A stretch of DNA of 64,000 nucleotides, taken from positions 63,364,241-63,428,240 of the forward strand of contig NC_134400.1 in the NCBI RefSeq assembly GCF_050003625.1, in the 5' to 3' direction. The notes below the pieces were generated by a model. The model saw only the letters and a program-made list of their open reading frames with translations, ran no database searches and had not been told where the DNA came from. This document shows, piece by piece, positions 45,738-56,822 of the stretch. The translations under genes were made by a program, and so were the position numbers. Source of the DNA: Haematobia irritans (lineage: Eukaryota > Arthropoda > Insecta > Diptera > Muscidae). The first letter of the stretch is position 1. Each line of letters opens with the position of its first letter.

Positions 45738-45927
45738 ATAGATTGTAAAATGTAATTCAACAAATAAAGTTTTATTTTATTAACATTTGTGTTTAAATTA
45801 CATGTTATATACATTATTTATATTTTACCATATAGATTGTAAAATGTAATTCAACAATTAAAGTTTATTTTGTTAACATTTGTGTTTAAATTACATGTTA
45901 TATACATTATTTATATTTTACCATATA
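45738..45927 (+). repeat. Two tandem copies of a 95-bp unit
   Basis: Two nearly identical units, each containing ATAGATTGTAAAATGTAATT and ending TATTTTACCAT. They lie right before the truncated 5' end of LOA copy 3. Origin unknown. Confidence 0.9.
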
Positions 45928-45949
45928 GCAAGGACGGCACGTTATATCG

Positions 45950-46805
45950 ATCAAAAGGGATCAAAGATCGTTTGACTCAGTTTCTAAAGACAGCCTTGTG
46001 ATGGCTATCATTAATAAAGGAGCATTGGACGGTATGGTTCCAAAGCAAAAATGGGGGGAAATTGAGAATGCTCTGTCTGTCGTCTACTCACTGGTGCTGG
46101 AAAAGTTTCCCGGCCCAGATCCTCGACACCAAGAGGCTGGTTGGTATCAAGGACGATTTAAGCTAGTCGCAATTGAGGACCAGAGGTCTATAGAATGTTT
46201 TAAAGCTGCTCTGATACTAATTGGTGAAGTTTGGGCAGGAGCTGCTCTAGAGTTAGTCGAGAAGAAAGACATACCGGCTAGACCTAGAGCACATGCGTGG
46301 ATACCTGCAAACCCTTCTGACCCTGAATCTATTTTAAATAGGCTGAAACGATGCAATCCAGATCTTCCAACAGCTGATTGGATTGGATGAAGTGGATGGA
46401 CCAAGACGGCATGCAGTGTTTATATTGAACACTCAGTCTTTGCCACATCTAGCAAAGTCTCAGGGCCGTGTATGTTATGGCTTTCATTATATCCAAATGA
46501 AGGTGTATAAAAACGATCAGCTAAAGGATTCAGAAATGGACAAGCTTCTGTCTGAATCAGAAGTAAACGGATCCTCTTGCGAAGTCGAGGGAGATATCAA
46601 AGTTGAAGACATGGATAGATACCGTATGCGTGAGGAGGTTTCTACTGCCTCAGAACTCACCAAAGTTGAACATATGGTTATTGCGAGAGTCACCGAGATC
46701 TCTGAAGAGGACATTTTTGATGACTCGATTGAAGCGGCTTATGTGACGGTTGTTGAAAATATCGATGGTCCTACGGATCCTCCAGATAAATCTTCATCAT
46801 TGTAA
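45950..46805 (+). pseudogene. LOA copy 3: ORF1, N-terminally truncated
   Basis: The frame with INKGALDGMVPKQKWGEIEN runs to a stop at 46388. The next frame from 46383 continues VDGPRRHAVFILNTQSLPHL through an acidic region to about 46805. A frameshift at about 46383 separates them. The conserved domain is the same as in copy 1; identity is high. Confidence 0.85.
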
Positions 46806-47534
46806 GGCTGCATGTGCTGCCTTAAAAGTTCTCCTGATGAAAGGGGACACAGACATAGTTCTTATTCAAGAACAACCATACGTTTATAGAAACAAAATAT
46901 GTGAATTAAGTACTCCGGGGTTCAAACTATTGCAGTATACTGGTAATGATGTAAATCGAGTCTGTATAATTGCTAAAAACGAGCTTAACTTGTTTCTGCT
47001 TCCAGCAATGTACAATGCAGACACTGTCGTTGCCAATTTAGAAATAGCCAAATGCACATATAGGGTATCTTCGGTCTATATGGGACATGACAGGGAGATG
47101 CCTCCATGTGCCGTTAAGACCTTAGTTGAGGAGTCACTGAAAACAAAGACGAAACTCATTATGGGATGCGATGCAAATACGCATCATAGTATATGGGGTA
47201 GTAGTGATACTAATGCATGAGGAGAGTCGCTAATAGAGTTTATTTTGCGTACTAATCTGGTATTCTGCAACAAGGGAGATGCCTCACCTTGGCCTCGCAA
47301 GAACTGAATAAAATGATATCTGATTGGCAGGTTTTAAGTGAACACAGCTTCTCAGATCATCGCTACATCAGTTTCAAATTTGATGTTCATACCACCAAGA
47401 CCATATTTCCGCCAAATGTTAGGAAAGCTGAGTGGAATAGGTATATGGAATCGCTCAATATGATGATACCGGAAATAACAGAGACAAATATGAGAAATGT
47501 GCAAGATATCGAACATGCATCATCATCTCACTGA
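46750..47534 (+). pseudogene. LOA copy 3: AP endonuclease
   Basis: LQINLHHCKAACAALK and LIQEQPYVYRNK are at the start, and MGCDANTHHSIWGSSDTNA keeps the catalytic Asp. A TGA replaces the following Arg codon at 47218. The second part (47289-47534) has HSFSDHRYISF. About 70 bp coding for the DAPTFVTKN region are partly lost. Confidence 0.88.
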
Positions 47535-48412
47535 AAGCTGCATGCCCTAGAGGGAAGCCAAGGGGTAAAAATCGACCACCATGGTGGTCTACGGAATTAA
47601 GTAATATGAGGAAATCCTGCAGGAAGCTCTTTAACAAGGCAAAGTCCACTTGAGCCCCTGAGGATTGGGACGCTTACAAGAAGAATCTGAGAGGATACAA
47701 GCGAGAACTGAGAAATGCTCAGCATAACTCTTGGAATGATTACAGCAGCAGTATTGAGAATACGTCTGAGGCTTCCAGACTACGGAAGGTTCTAGCATCC
47801 ACCAACTCCGCTCCAGGTTTCATTAAAACATCGGAGGGCAATTGGACAACGTCCAGTGAGGAGACGCTGGGGGTACTATTGGACACACATTTTCCTGAAC
47901 CAAGTTCTGGCGGTGCCACAGTGGCTCAGCGGTCGTTTCCTATCGAGGAAATTGTATCGGAATCTAGAATAAGATGGACGTTAAATAGCTTTGACCCATT
48001 CAAATCCCCCGGACCTGATGGAATTACTCCGGCGGAGTTACAAGCAGTGACTGACAAAATTATCCCCTGGTTGTCGGCGATATATAAAGGATGTATCAAC
48101 TTATCATATATCCCAGTAAAGTGGAGAGAAACAATAGTCGTTTTCATACCTAAAGCGGGAAAAGCCTCTCACTCGGGGGCGAAGGATTTCCGACCACTCA
48201 GCTTATCCTCATTCCTACTTAAGACTCTGGAGAGGATGATAGATATTTATCTTAGAACTAGCATCGATTCAAGTTTGTTCTCGAAACGACAGCATGCATA
48301 CTCGAAGGGCAGGTCTATTGAGACCGCATTACATGAACTAGTCAGCTTTATTGAAGTCTGTCAAAGAATACACAATCGTGGCGTTTCTAGACATCGAAGG
48401 GTCGTTCAATAG
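47535..48412 (+). pseudogene. LOA copy 3: RT N-terminal region
   Basis: The linker with WWSTELSNMRKSCRKLFNK is at about 47580, with a TGA in the STRAPED region at 47650. From 47879 a frame of 177 codons covers FKSPGPDGITPAEL, FIPKAGKASHS and FRPLSLSSFLLKTLERM. A 1-bp shift around 48350-48400 moves into the frame of the RT core. Confidence 0.87.
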
Positions 48413-49747
48413 TGTCCATCCGAGTTCGATATTAAATGGACTGACAACTCTGAATGTTGATCCATGTATACTTAGGCTATTGGACGAACTTCTAATGAGG
48501 AGGCGTATTTCAGCCACACTAGGACAAGCAAACATACAAAGGTATGTGAACATAGGCACTCCCCAAGGAGGAGTTCTATCACCTCTTCTTTGGAATGTTG
48601 CTATAAATAACCTTCTGGTTACCCTAGAAAAAGAAAAGATAAAAGTGGTGTCATACGCAGATGGTGTGGCTCTAGCAGTCAGGGGAAAATTCCCATCAAC
48701 AATCAGAGATATTATTCAGAGGGTCCTCCGGATGACTGAGAAATGGGCGAAAGATAATGGTCTTGGGGTAAATCCTGCAAAGACAGAACTAGTCATGTAC
48801 TGCCAAGATCGCAAAACTCCCACGGTTAGGCCCATTTCCTTAGGGGGTATTGAAATTCCCTTTGGTGAGTGTGCAAAATACCTTGGCGTTATTTTGGACA
48901 GGAAGCTGAACTTTAAGCTTAATATTGAAGAAAGGGCGAGAAAAGCATCGGTAGCTTTGTACTCGTGCAAAAAGGCAATAGGAAAAAAGTGGGGACTAAA
49001 ACCAAAAATTGTGCATTGGCTATACACGGCAGTGGTTAGACCTATAATGCTATATAGTGTTGTAGTCTGGTGGTCGGCACTTCACCAGACAACAAGTTTA
49101 GACAAAGTTCAGCGTATGGCGTGTTTGTGTATCTCAGGCGCATTCAGCAAGACAGGAACAAATTCCGTTAATGTTATGCTGCATCTATTGCCTTTAGATA
49201 TTTTGGCCAAACAATCAGCTGCAACAACGGCTGTGCGGTTGCGCGAGCTATCGCTGTGGTCGGAAAAAAGTTACGGTCACAGTTCGGTCCTCAAAATAAT
49301 GCCAGATGTGCCTAACGTAGTGGATTACACTTTGGCGAGACCACTTTTCGACAAAAAGTTTGAGACTCTAATCCCTAACAGTGAGGCGTGGTGCACACAG
49401 ACCCCGGGGAATAAAGAATATATAGATTTCTACACTGATGGCTCCAAATTGGATGGACAATTGGGTTTCGGAGTATATTCTAATGATCTGGAACTTCGAA
49501 TAGCGAAAAGTTTACCTAATCACTGTAGTGTTTTTCAAGCTGAAATATTAGCAATAAGAGAGGTGGCGAATTGGCTGAGAAGTAATGTTCCAAAAAATGT
49601 GGGCGTTAATGTATACTCAAACAGTCAACCTGCAATAAAATCCTTGGACTCTGTGTTCCTCAACTCGAAAACGGCCATCGACTGCCGCAAATCTCTCAAT
49701 GAGATGGCTGAGCAGTACAATATTCACCTAATATGGGTGCCTGTCCA
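48351..49747 (+). CDS. LOA copy 3: RT core and RNase H, long open frame
   Basis: About 465 codons are open without a stop up to the M insertion. Motif A AFLDIEGSFN, GTPQGGVLSPLLWN, and the motif C box reads YADGVAL, so the second catalytic Asp is replaced by Gly. The thumb has GVNPAKTELVMY. RNase H shows FYTDGSKLDGQLGFG and FQAEILAIREV, but the third acidic position is changed (YSNSQ versus YSDSQ in copy 1). The enzyme should be inactive in both domains although the frame is open. The last 30 codons in any longer frame derive from M. Confidence 0.88.
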
Positions 49748-50050
49748 TACACCCTCAAAAAAAATCGCTTCTTTAACATATGTTCCAAACATATTTTGCA
49801 GGAAGCACATATATTATTGCATACTGCCGAAACATTAATATGTTTGTTTTATGTGAACATATTATATGTTTGGAAGCATTTTGGGCCAAAAATATTATAT
49901 GCTTGGAAGAATTTTTCCCAAACACGATTGTGCTCATTCCCTAACATACTCGTAATTTTCAAATTTTTTAGTTATTGGCACCTTTTTCTGTAATACAAAT
50001 AATGTTGAAGAAATTATTCACTTTTATAAATTTTTTAAATTTTACCTTTC

Positions 50051-50121
50051 GCCTGCACGGAGAATCGAACCGAGGACCATACAGTTTGTAAGCCAACACA
50101 CTATCCACTGGGCTACGTAGC
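50051..50121 (-). repeat. tRNA-like module 2 in the full M copy
   Basis: The minus strand reads GCTACGTAGCCCAGTGGATA, then GGCTTACAAAC and a B-box GGTTCGATTCTCC. It is the best preserved of the three module-2 copies. Confidence 0.65.
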
Positions 50122-50236
50122 TGTTATAGTCACCAGCAGATAATTATCGTTATAAGTTACATTTATATAGCATAGTTTGCAGCGCCCACGAGCCCATCCA
50201 AACATAACATTATTTAACAGAAACATACATTTGTTT

Positions 50237-50307
50237 GCCACGTGGAGCAGTGGTTAGCATGTCTGCCTTGCATGCAAAGGGTCGTGGGTTCAATCCCTGC
50301 TCCGACC
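50237..50307 (+). repeat. tRNA-Ala-like module 1 in the full M copy
   Basis: Reads GCCACGTGGAGCAGTGGTTA, then GCCTTGCATGC and the B-box GGTTCAATCCC, ending GACCGAAC before a T-run at 50312-50339. The T-run would terminate RNA polymerase III. Confidence 0.75.
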
Positions 50308-51544
50308 GAACATTTTTTTTTGTTGTTTTTTTTTTTTTTAATTTACACATTTATATTTATACTATATTATTTTTTTTTAAATGAAACTTCGAAATGTGTG
50401 TTATTAAAGATTTATAGTCAGTAACAGTGCTTGATATAAACGAAATTGACTGATTTTTGGATAAAATATTATTTTTTATTGCAAAAATAACAATATTGTA
50501 ATAAAAAACTGTTTTTGGACAAAACTTTAAAATTTGGAAGGAATTCAAAAACTAACAAAAGAAGAACGTGGCGTCGAGTATAAACATACATACATAATTT
50601 TATAATATAAACATACATTTATTTAGGAGTGAACAGTTTTTTACTAGCATTTAACACCATCGCTCTAAAATTCCTTTTATTTTTCTTTAATAATTCATTT
50701 TAAAGAAAATAAACTTTTTAAATTGTTTTAGCTGTAAAACTCGAACTTAATGCCCGCTTTTATATTTGATGGTGTCTGTCAACTCCTGGTGGACTACTAA
50801 AGAGGAACTAAAGTTTGTTTTTTTTACATTTTACTGTGTAATTTTTCACTATTTCCTCCTTATTTCATTTTACTGTCCCAACTCTAAAAAGTGTATAATG
50901 CCCTTTCGCTATTTTTATGAAGACCCCTGATTTCTTTTAACGAACCAAGAAAAAAATTGTGCCCATAATGCCAAAATGATAAACAAAACACATGTCCACA
51001 CATACATAAAATGATGCTCTCAAGGCGAAAACATATGCTGTTTGTTTTTCAAATGTCTATTCTCTTGGTTCCGAATGTCTATTCTCTTTATTCAAATTAA
51101 ATAATATTTAGACTTAAGCATATCAAATTTTTGGCCTTATCATAAAACAGTTTTCCGAAACAACATACAAGCGGTTTCACAGAAATTGTTCTCTTTTGAC
51201 TCTTTTGCTGTGTTATATTGATATCTTTCGTCAACTCTCCCGGTTTCCATCTCTATTTCTCTCTATACTCTCTCTGTCGCTTTGAATAAAATATCACAAC
51301 ATATGTATGTTTAGTCGAAATTTGTAAATTTATATATGTTTGTATTCACACATATGATTGTTATGAAACATTCATGCCCCAAACATAATATATTCTAACA
51401 TATTAACATAGATGTCCCAAACATTTAGTGTTAGTTTAGGAACATTACATGTTCGCACTTAAATATATTGTGGTTTAAAATCGTGCCCGAAACACATTTT
51501 GTTTATATCGGAACATATGAAAAACATATTTTTCTAACAGTGTA

Positions 51545-51861
51545 GGAACATACGGGGAACTGATAGGCGATTTTGCAAAAACTATAGGCGCGAAGTATAA
51601 TGACTATTGTATGAGCTGTTATGATGCGGAGGAAAAGGAATCAATAAAACACCTCTTGTGTGAGTGTCCTGCATTTTGTGTAAAGCGCAAGCAACTTTTA
51701 GGAGCATATAGCTTCAGATTACTGGCGGATCTGGAAAACGTTAAGCAGTCTGCTAATGTTTTTGGAACAATCTGGTTGGTTCAACAAAGAAAAATAATCA
51801 AGAAGGTTCAGCGGTTAAAACTAGAAGTGCCCATATGTAATAGATACTTTTAGTTAATGTG
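51545..51861 (+). pseudogene. LOA copy 3: ORF2 C-terminal zinc cluster
   Basis: Reads MSCYDAEEKESIKHLLCECP with the cysteine/histidine pattern of LOA-type C-termini, then RLKLEVPICNRYF and a stop at 51851-51853, leading straight to the 3' untranslated tail. Confidence 0.85.
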
Positions 51862-51938
51862 GTATCACAATGGACTGAATAGTCTAAGTGAGCCTGAATC
51901 TTAATCGGGCTGCCACTTTAACCTAACCTAACCTATAT

Positions 51939-52218
51939 CGATCAATCGATCTTCATCACTCTAGCTGTAGCTTTTGTAGCTCATAGACGTGTTTAAACCG
52001 TATCGGGTATCAAAAAAAGCATTTTTTAATAAAAAATAATAAAAAAAAAACAGTTACTCGAATTCTGTTGGGAATCTACACTGGATTTTGCTTACTGCAA
52101 CTAAAACAACGGTTCTGCTATATTGAAACTGGCAGATCAATAAAATAATCACAACAACAACACACAAACATGCAAGTGAGATTCATAGCCAATATTTACT
52201 GTATAAAACTATAAACAA
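51939..52218. other. Unclassified DNA
   Basis: Short AT-rich spacer without recognised features. Confidence 0.4.
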
Positions 52219-54485
52219 CAAGTATATACGGCCGTAAGTTCGGCCAGGCCGAAGCTTATGTACCCTCCATCATGGATTGCGTAGAAACTTCTTCTAAACA
52301 CTGCCATCCACAATCGAATTACTTAAGTTGCGGTAACGCTTGCCGATTGCAAGGTATCTTAAAACCTTCTAACATCATCTTCTAAATTGTATGTAAGTCC
52401 ATACGTGGTATATATTAAATCAAAAAAGATCGATCCAATACGTATATAATTCAGTTTGACAAAGTAGACATAAAATTTTGACAACATTTTCTACAGAAAT
52501 AAAATTTTAACAAAATTTCTATAGAAATAAAATTTTCCCAAAATTTTCTATAGAAATAAAAATTTTGACAAAATATTCTATAGAAAGAAAATTTTGACAA
52601 AAATTTCTACAGAAATAAAATTTTAAAAAAATTTCCTTTGGAAATAAACTTTTGACAAAATTTTCTATAGAAATAAAATCTTGGTAGATTATTTGTGGCT
52701 CGACTGGCAACCATGATTATGAACCGAATAAAATTTGAACAAAATTTTCTATAGAAATAAAATTTTGACAAAATTTTCTATAGAAATAAAATTATGAAAA
52801 TGATGAAATTTTTATTATGAACCGAATAAAATTTTAACAAAATTTTCTCTAGAAATAAAATTTTGACAAAAGTTTCTATAGAAATAACATTTTGACAAAA
52901 TTTTCTATAGAAATAAAATTTTGGTAGATTATTTTTGGCTCTAGTGGCAACCATGATTATGAACCGATATGGACCAATTTTTGTTTGATTGGACCAATTT
53001 TGGTATGGTTGTTAGCGACCATATACTAACACCACGTTCCTAATTTGAACCGGATCGGATGAATTTTGCTCCTCCAAGAGGCTCCGGAGGTCAAATCTGG
53101 AGAACGTTTTATATGGGGGCTATATATAATTATGGACCGATATGGACCAATTCTGGCACGGTTGTTAAAGATCATATACTAACACCATGTTCCAAATTAC
53201 AACCGGCTTGGATGAAATTTGCTTCTCTTGGAGACTTCGCAAGCCAAATCTGGGGATCGGTTTATATGGGGGCTATATATAATTATGAAGCGATGTGGAC
53301 CAATTTTTGCATGGTTGTTAGAGACCATATACCAACATCATGTACCAAATTTCAGCCGGATCGGATGAAATTTGCTTCTCTTTGAGGCTCCGCAAGCCAA
53401 ATCTGGGGATCGGTTTATATGGGGGTTACATATAATTATGGACCGATGTGGACCAATTTTTGCATGATTGTTAGAGACCATATACCAATACCATGTACCA
53501 AATTTCAGCCGGATCGGATGAAATATGCTTCTCTTAGAGGCTCCACAAGCCAAATCTGGGGATCGGTTTATATGGGGGCTATATATAATTAAGGACCGAT
53601 ATGGACCAATTTTTGCATGGTTGTTAGAGACCATATACCAACATCATGTACCAAATTTCAGCCGGATCGGATGAAATTTTCTTCTCTTTGAGGCTCCGCA
53701 AGCCAAATCTGGAGATCGGTTTATATGGGGGCTATATATAATTATGGACCGATGTGGACCAATTTTTGCATGGTTGTTAGAGACCATATACCAACACCAT
53801 GTACCAAATTTCAGCCGAATCGGATGAAATTTCTTTCTCTTTTAGGCTCCGCAAGCCAAATCTGGGGATCGGTTTATATGGGGGCTATATCTAATTATGG
53901 TCCGATGTGGACCAATTTTTGCATGGTTGTTAGAGACCATATACCAACACCATGTACCAAATTTCAGCCGGATCGGATGAAATTTGCTTCTCTTTTAAGC
54001 TCCGCAAGCCAAATCTGGGGATCGGTTTATATGGGGGCTATATATAATTATGGACCGATGTGGACCAATTTTTGCATGGTTGTTAGAGACCATATACCAA
54101 CACCATGTACCAAATTTCAGCCGGATCGGATGAAATATGCTTCTGATAGAGGCTCCACAAGCCAAATCTGAGGGTCCCTTTATATGGGGGCTATACGTAA
54201 ACGTGGACCGATATGGCCCATTTTCAATACCATCCGACCTACATCGATAACAACTACTTGTGCCAAGTTTCAAGTCGATAGCTTGTTTCGTTCGGAAGTT
54301 AGCGTGATTTCAACAGACGGACGGACGGACGGACGGACGGACGGACGGACATGCTTAGATCGACTCAGAATTTCACCACGACCCAGAATATATATACTTT
54401 ATGGGGTCTTAGAGCAATATTTCGATGTGTTGCAAACGGAATGACAAAGTTAATATACCCCCATCCTATGATGGAGGGTATAAAA
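52219..54485 (+). repeat. Dispersed repeat R, second subfamily, with seven to eight tandem units
   Basis: It starts ACAAGTATATACGGCCGTAA, then GTTCGGCCAGGCCGAAGC and TGTACCCTCCATCATGG. It ends with a GACGGACGGACGGAC tract, ATCGACTCAGAATTTC and GATGGAGGGTATAAAAA. Units with CAAATCTGGGGATCGG recur near 53090, 53244, 53397, 53553, 53704, 53859, 54008 and 54164. Degenerate 28-bp minisatellite units fill 52460-52920. Long frames across it on both strands repeat the same peptide and are artefacts. Confidence 0.9.
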
Positions 54486-54657
54486 ACGATAAACAAACTG
54501 ATAGAGACAGAAGAATCAATTCAGCATAACAGAAACAATTGTTCTAGTTACCCAGATAAGGGGCAGAACAACGCTGCTAAGCTCGTGAAATTGATCGCAT
54601 GATACAATGAAACGGGCAACATACGTAACAATATATTAATTGGGTTATTTTTGAAAA

Positions 54658-56090
54658 ATGGATGAAACTCCATCAGCCGCTCCATCAGTCTACGCCTTTT
54701 CAGAGTTTCAAAACTCAAAGAACTGGAGCAAATCAACATTGATCTCCAAGAGAGAATAAGAGCGTTGAATATTTGCAGTCAACTGCATGAGGAAAATACA
54801 GCATTGCGATCACAGTTCGCACAATCTGAAAGAACAGATAATAATAATGGAAGTAGTGAAGAAGCCACTAACGCAAATGTTAGTATGGCTAAATAATCGG
54901 GAAATACCCCAAAAAAAATATATGCAACAGATGAAAAGGAATTGGCAAAGGAAACCGAGTGGATCCTGGTGAAAAACAGAAAAAAAGTAAAAAGGCAAGA
55001 AAAAGTCTACTGAAGTACAAGTGGAGCCCTCTACACCCCCGATAACCCAAGGCGAGGATACTGTAAATCTAGATGCTGACAATACTGATGCCACGAATAC
55101 TATTACGAGTGCTCAGCCAAGGCCTGTTCGCCCACTACCTATTATAGTTAGCGCTGTGGAAAATTACACCGCCTTTGGAAACTTCATAAAACCAAAAGCC
55201 TCTAATGGATTTACTATAAAACATATAGATGAAAATATCAACGTTCGAAGCCAATGATTACAGAGAAGTAACCGAAGCTCTTAATGAGGCCAAAATACAA
55301 TGGCATTTATATGAAAGCAAACATGATCGCCCTATACGTGTGGTAGCGAAAAACCTACATCACTCTTGCAGCCCCATCGAAATTATTTCGGATCTGAAAG
55401 AACAAGGCTTCAATATTTTGAATGCTTTTAATAAAACTCATCACTATACGAAGAGTCCCTCAATATTTTTATTCTAAGCTTCCATCCTTCAGAGAATATA
55501 AAAGATATATATGAAATAAAGCAAATCTTGAACTCCATTGTCAAAATAGAAGCCATCAAACTTCCAAAAGCTATTCCCCAATGTAAGAACTGTCAGGGAT
55601 ATAATCATACAAAGAACTACTGCTTTAACCAACCAAGGTGCGCTAAATGCGCGGGCAAACACGAAACCCAAAATTGTGAAAAACCGTCCGTTTTTCTCCC
55701 GAAATGCTGCAATTGCGGTGAACAACATCCTGCGAGCTATAGAGGATGTATTGTTGCTAAGGAACTTCAAAAGTTGCGCAATCAAAAGCAAAAACTCCAT
55801 AAACGTGTTCAAAACTCTGAAAATCGGTTCCAAAACAATAATGGACCACAAAGAAATGAACCAGTTCCAACTACCTCGCAAAATACATCAAAAACAAATC
55901 AATTCAGAACTACAAATTTGTAGTCTGACACAGTTAAAAACAAAACCGCTCAACAGGTAAATGAACAAAAAGCTACCCACGAAACTATCCTTTCAAAAAT
56001 CCTATCAAAATTGGAGTCAATCGAATCATTTAACAAGTGCTTAGACAACCGCTTAAGCTTGTTAGAGGAGAATTTTTCCAATACACTTTA
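54658..56090 (+). pseudogene. Jockey-type ORF1 (gag), zinc-knuckle protein
   Basis: It starts MDETPSAAPSVYAFSEFQN. After several shifts a PRE-like region at 55140-55500 precedes the nucleic-acid-binding part at 55560-55770: PQCKNCQGYNHTKNYC, RCAKCAGKHETQNC and CCNCGEQHPASYRGC, i.e. two CCHC knuckles and the Jockey-clade HPASYRGC block. It would bind LINE RNA. The reading is broken at about 54760, 54970, 55255 and 55478. Confidence 0.88.
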
Positions 56091-56114
56091 ATAGATGCAG
56101 ACATCAATAAAATT

Positions 56115-56820
56115 ATGCAGTGGAATGCAAATGGTATCCTAAAACACATAGATGAACTTCGGTACATTTTATGAGAAAAAAATATTTATATATGTCTCAT
56201 AAGCGAGACACATTTTGTAAAAGATTTATTTCTGAAAATTAAAGACTACGATGTATTTCATGCTCCCCATCCAAGTAACACCACAAGAGGAGGAAGTGCT
56301 GTTATTATTAAAACCTCAATTAAACATTGGCTTGAAAACACTATATCGGTAGAGGAATTTCAAGTTACAACTGTAACAATTCACATAAACAAAACGCTGG
56401 TATCAGTTTCATTTGTTTACAGTCCACCACGACATAATATATTTAGCATTACAAAGACATGCTAAATTCACATAAACATATATTTATTATGGGATGAGAT
56501 TTCAATGCAAAGAACACACAATGGGGCTCTAGATTGACCACACCAAAGGGCAGAGAGCTACATCGTGCACTTATGAATACAGGATGTACAGTAATATCTA
56601 CCGGTAAGCCAACTTACTGGCCAACAGACGTGTCTAAAACTCCTGATCTGATTGACTTTTTTATTACTAGAAAAATCCCGGAAACAAACTGGTAATTGAA
56701 GATGGACATGAACTCAGTTCTGACCATTCTCCTATATATCTTCATTATTTAAGTGAAGCAACTAAAAACAAACTAATTTCAACCTAACAAATAACAGAAC
56801 AGACTGGGATTACTTTCGTC
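56115..56820 (+). pseudogene. Jockey-type AP endonuclease, broken
   Basis: Reads MQWNANGILKHIDELRYIL, a stop, then ICLISETHFV with the metal-site Glu, GGSAVIIKTSIKH and VSFVYSPPRHN. The GDFNAKHTQWGS region is visible as a decayed GMRFQCKEHTMGL-type reading in shifted frames, followed by ELSSDHSPIYLH in the last part with the Asp-His pair. Confidence 0.82.
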
Positions 56821-56822
56821 AC

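Larger units (their letters stand above)
45037..45741 (+). mobile_element. Penelope-like retroelement remnant with inverted terminal repeats
   Basis: The flanks 45039-45176 and 45604-45741 are inverted repeats of about 135 bp, containing GGATGATGTTCCTTTAGCTA and its complement. Between them lies the C-terminal part of a GIY-YIG endonuclease. Penelope elements are known for such terminal repeats in direct or inverted orientation and for hammerhead motifs in them; a degenerate motif is seen at 45627-45652. Confidence 0.7.
49750..51542. mobile_element. M element, full-length reference copy
   Basis: 1793 bp with ends CACCCTCAAAAAAAATCGC and TTTTTCTAACAGTG, inserted at TA (49748-49749 and 51543-51544) in the LOA LINE; LOA copy 1 shows the uninterrupted GCCATAGGAACATACC. 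It carries divergent tRNA-like modules at 50051-50121 (minus) and 50237-50307 (plus). Most of the remainder is AT-rich with CAAACATATTATATG-type blocks. The ends are only partly complementary. No protein coding. Confidence 0.9.
45928..51938 (+). mobile_element. LOA LINE, copy 3, 5' truncated and interrupted by M
   Basis: It runs from mid ORF1 to the 3' tail at 51862-51938. The M element at 49750-51542 split RNase H after WVPVH. After the M insertion the LINE resumes GGAACATACGGGGAACTG but about 250 bp present in copy 1 (from the ADELARLG region onward) are missing. The tail GTGGTATCACAATGGACTGA leading to GGGCTGCCAC and CCTAACC units is complete. The terminus is shared with the SINEs. Confidence 0.9.

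Noticed and set aside
53059..54273. Long repeated-peptide frames on both strands
   Set aside because: They come from the 153-bp R repeat units read through; the peptide repeats follow the DNA period and no family is matched.
55489..55881. 130-codon minus-strand frame
   Set aside because: Antisense of the Jockey-type zinc-knuckle region.
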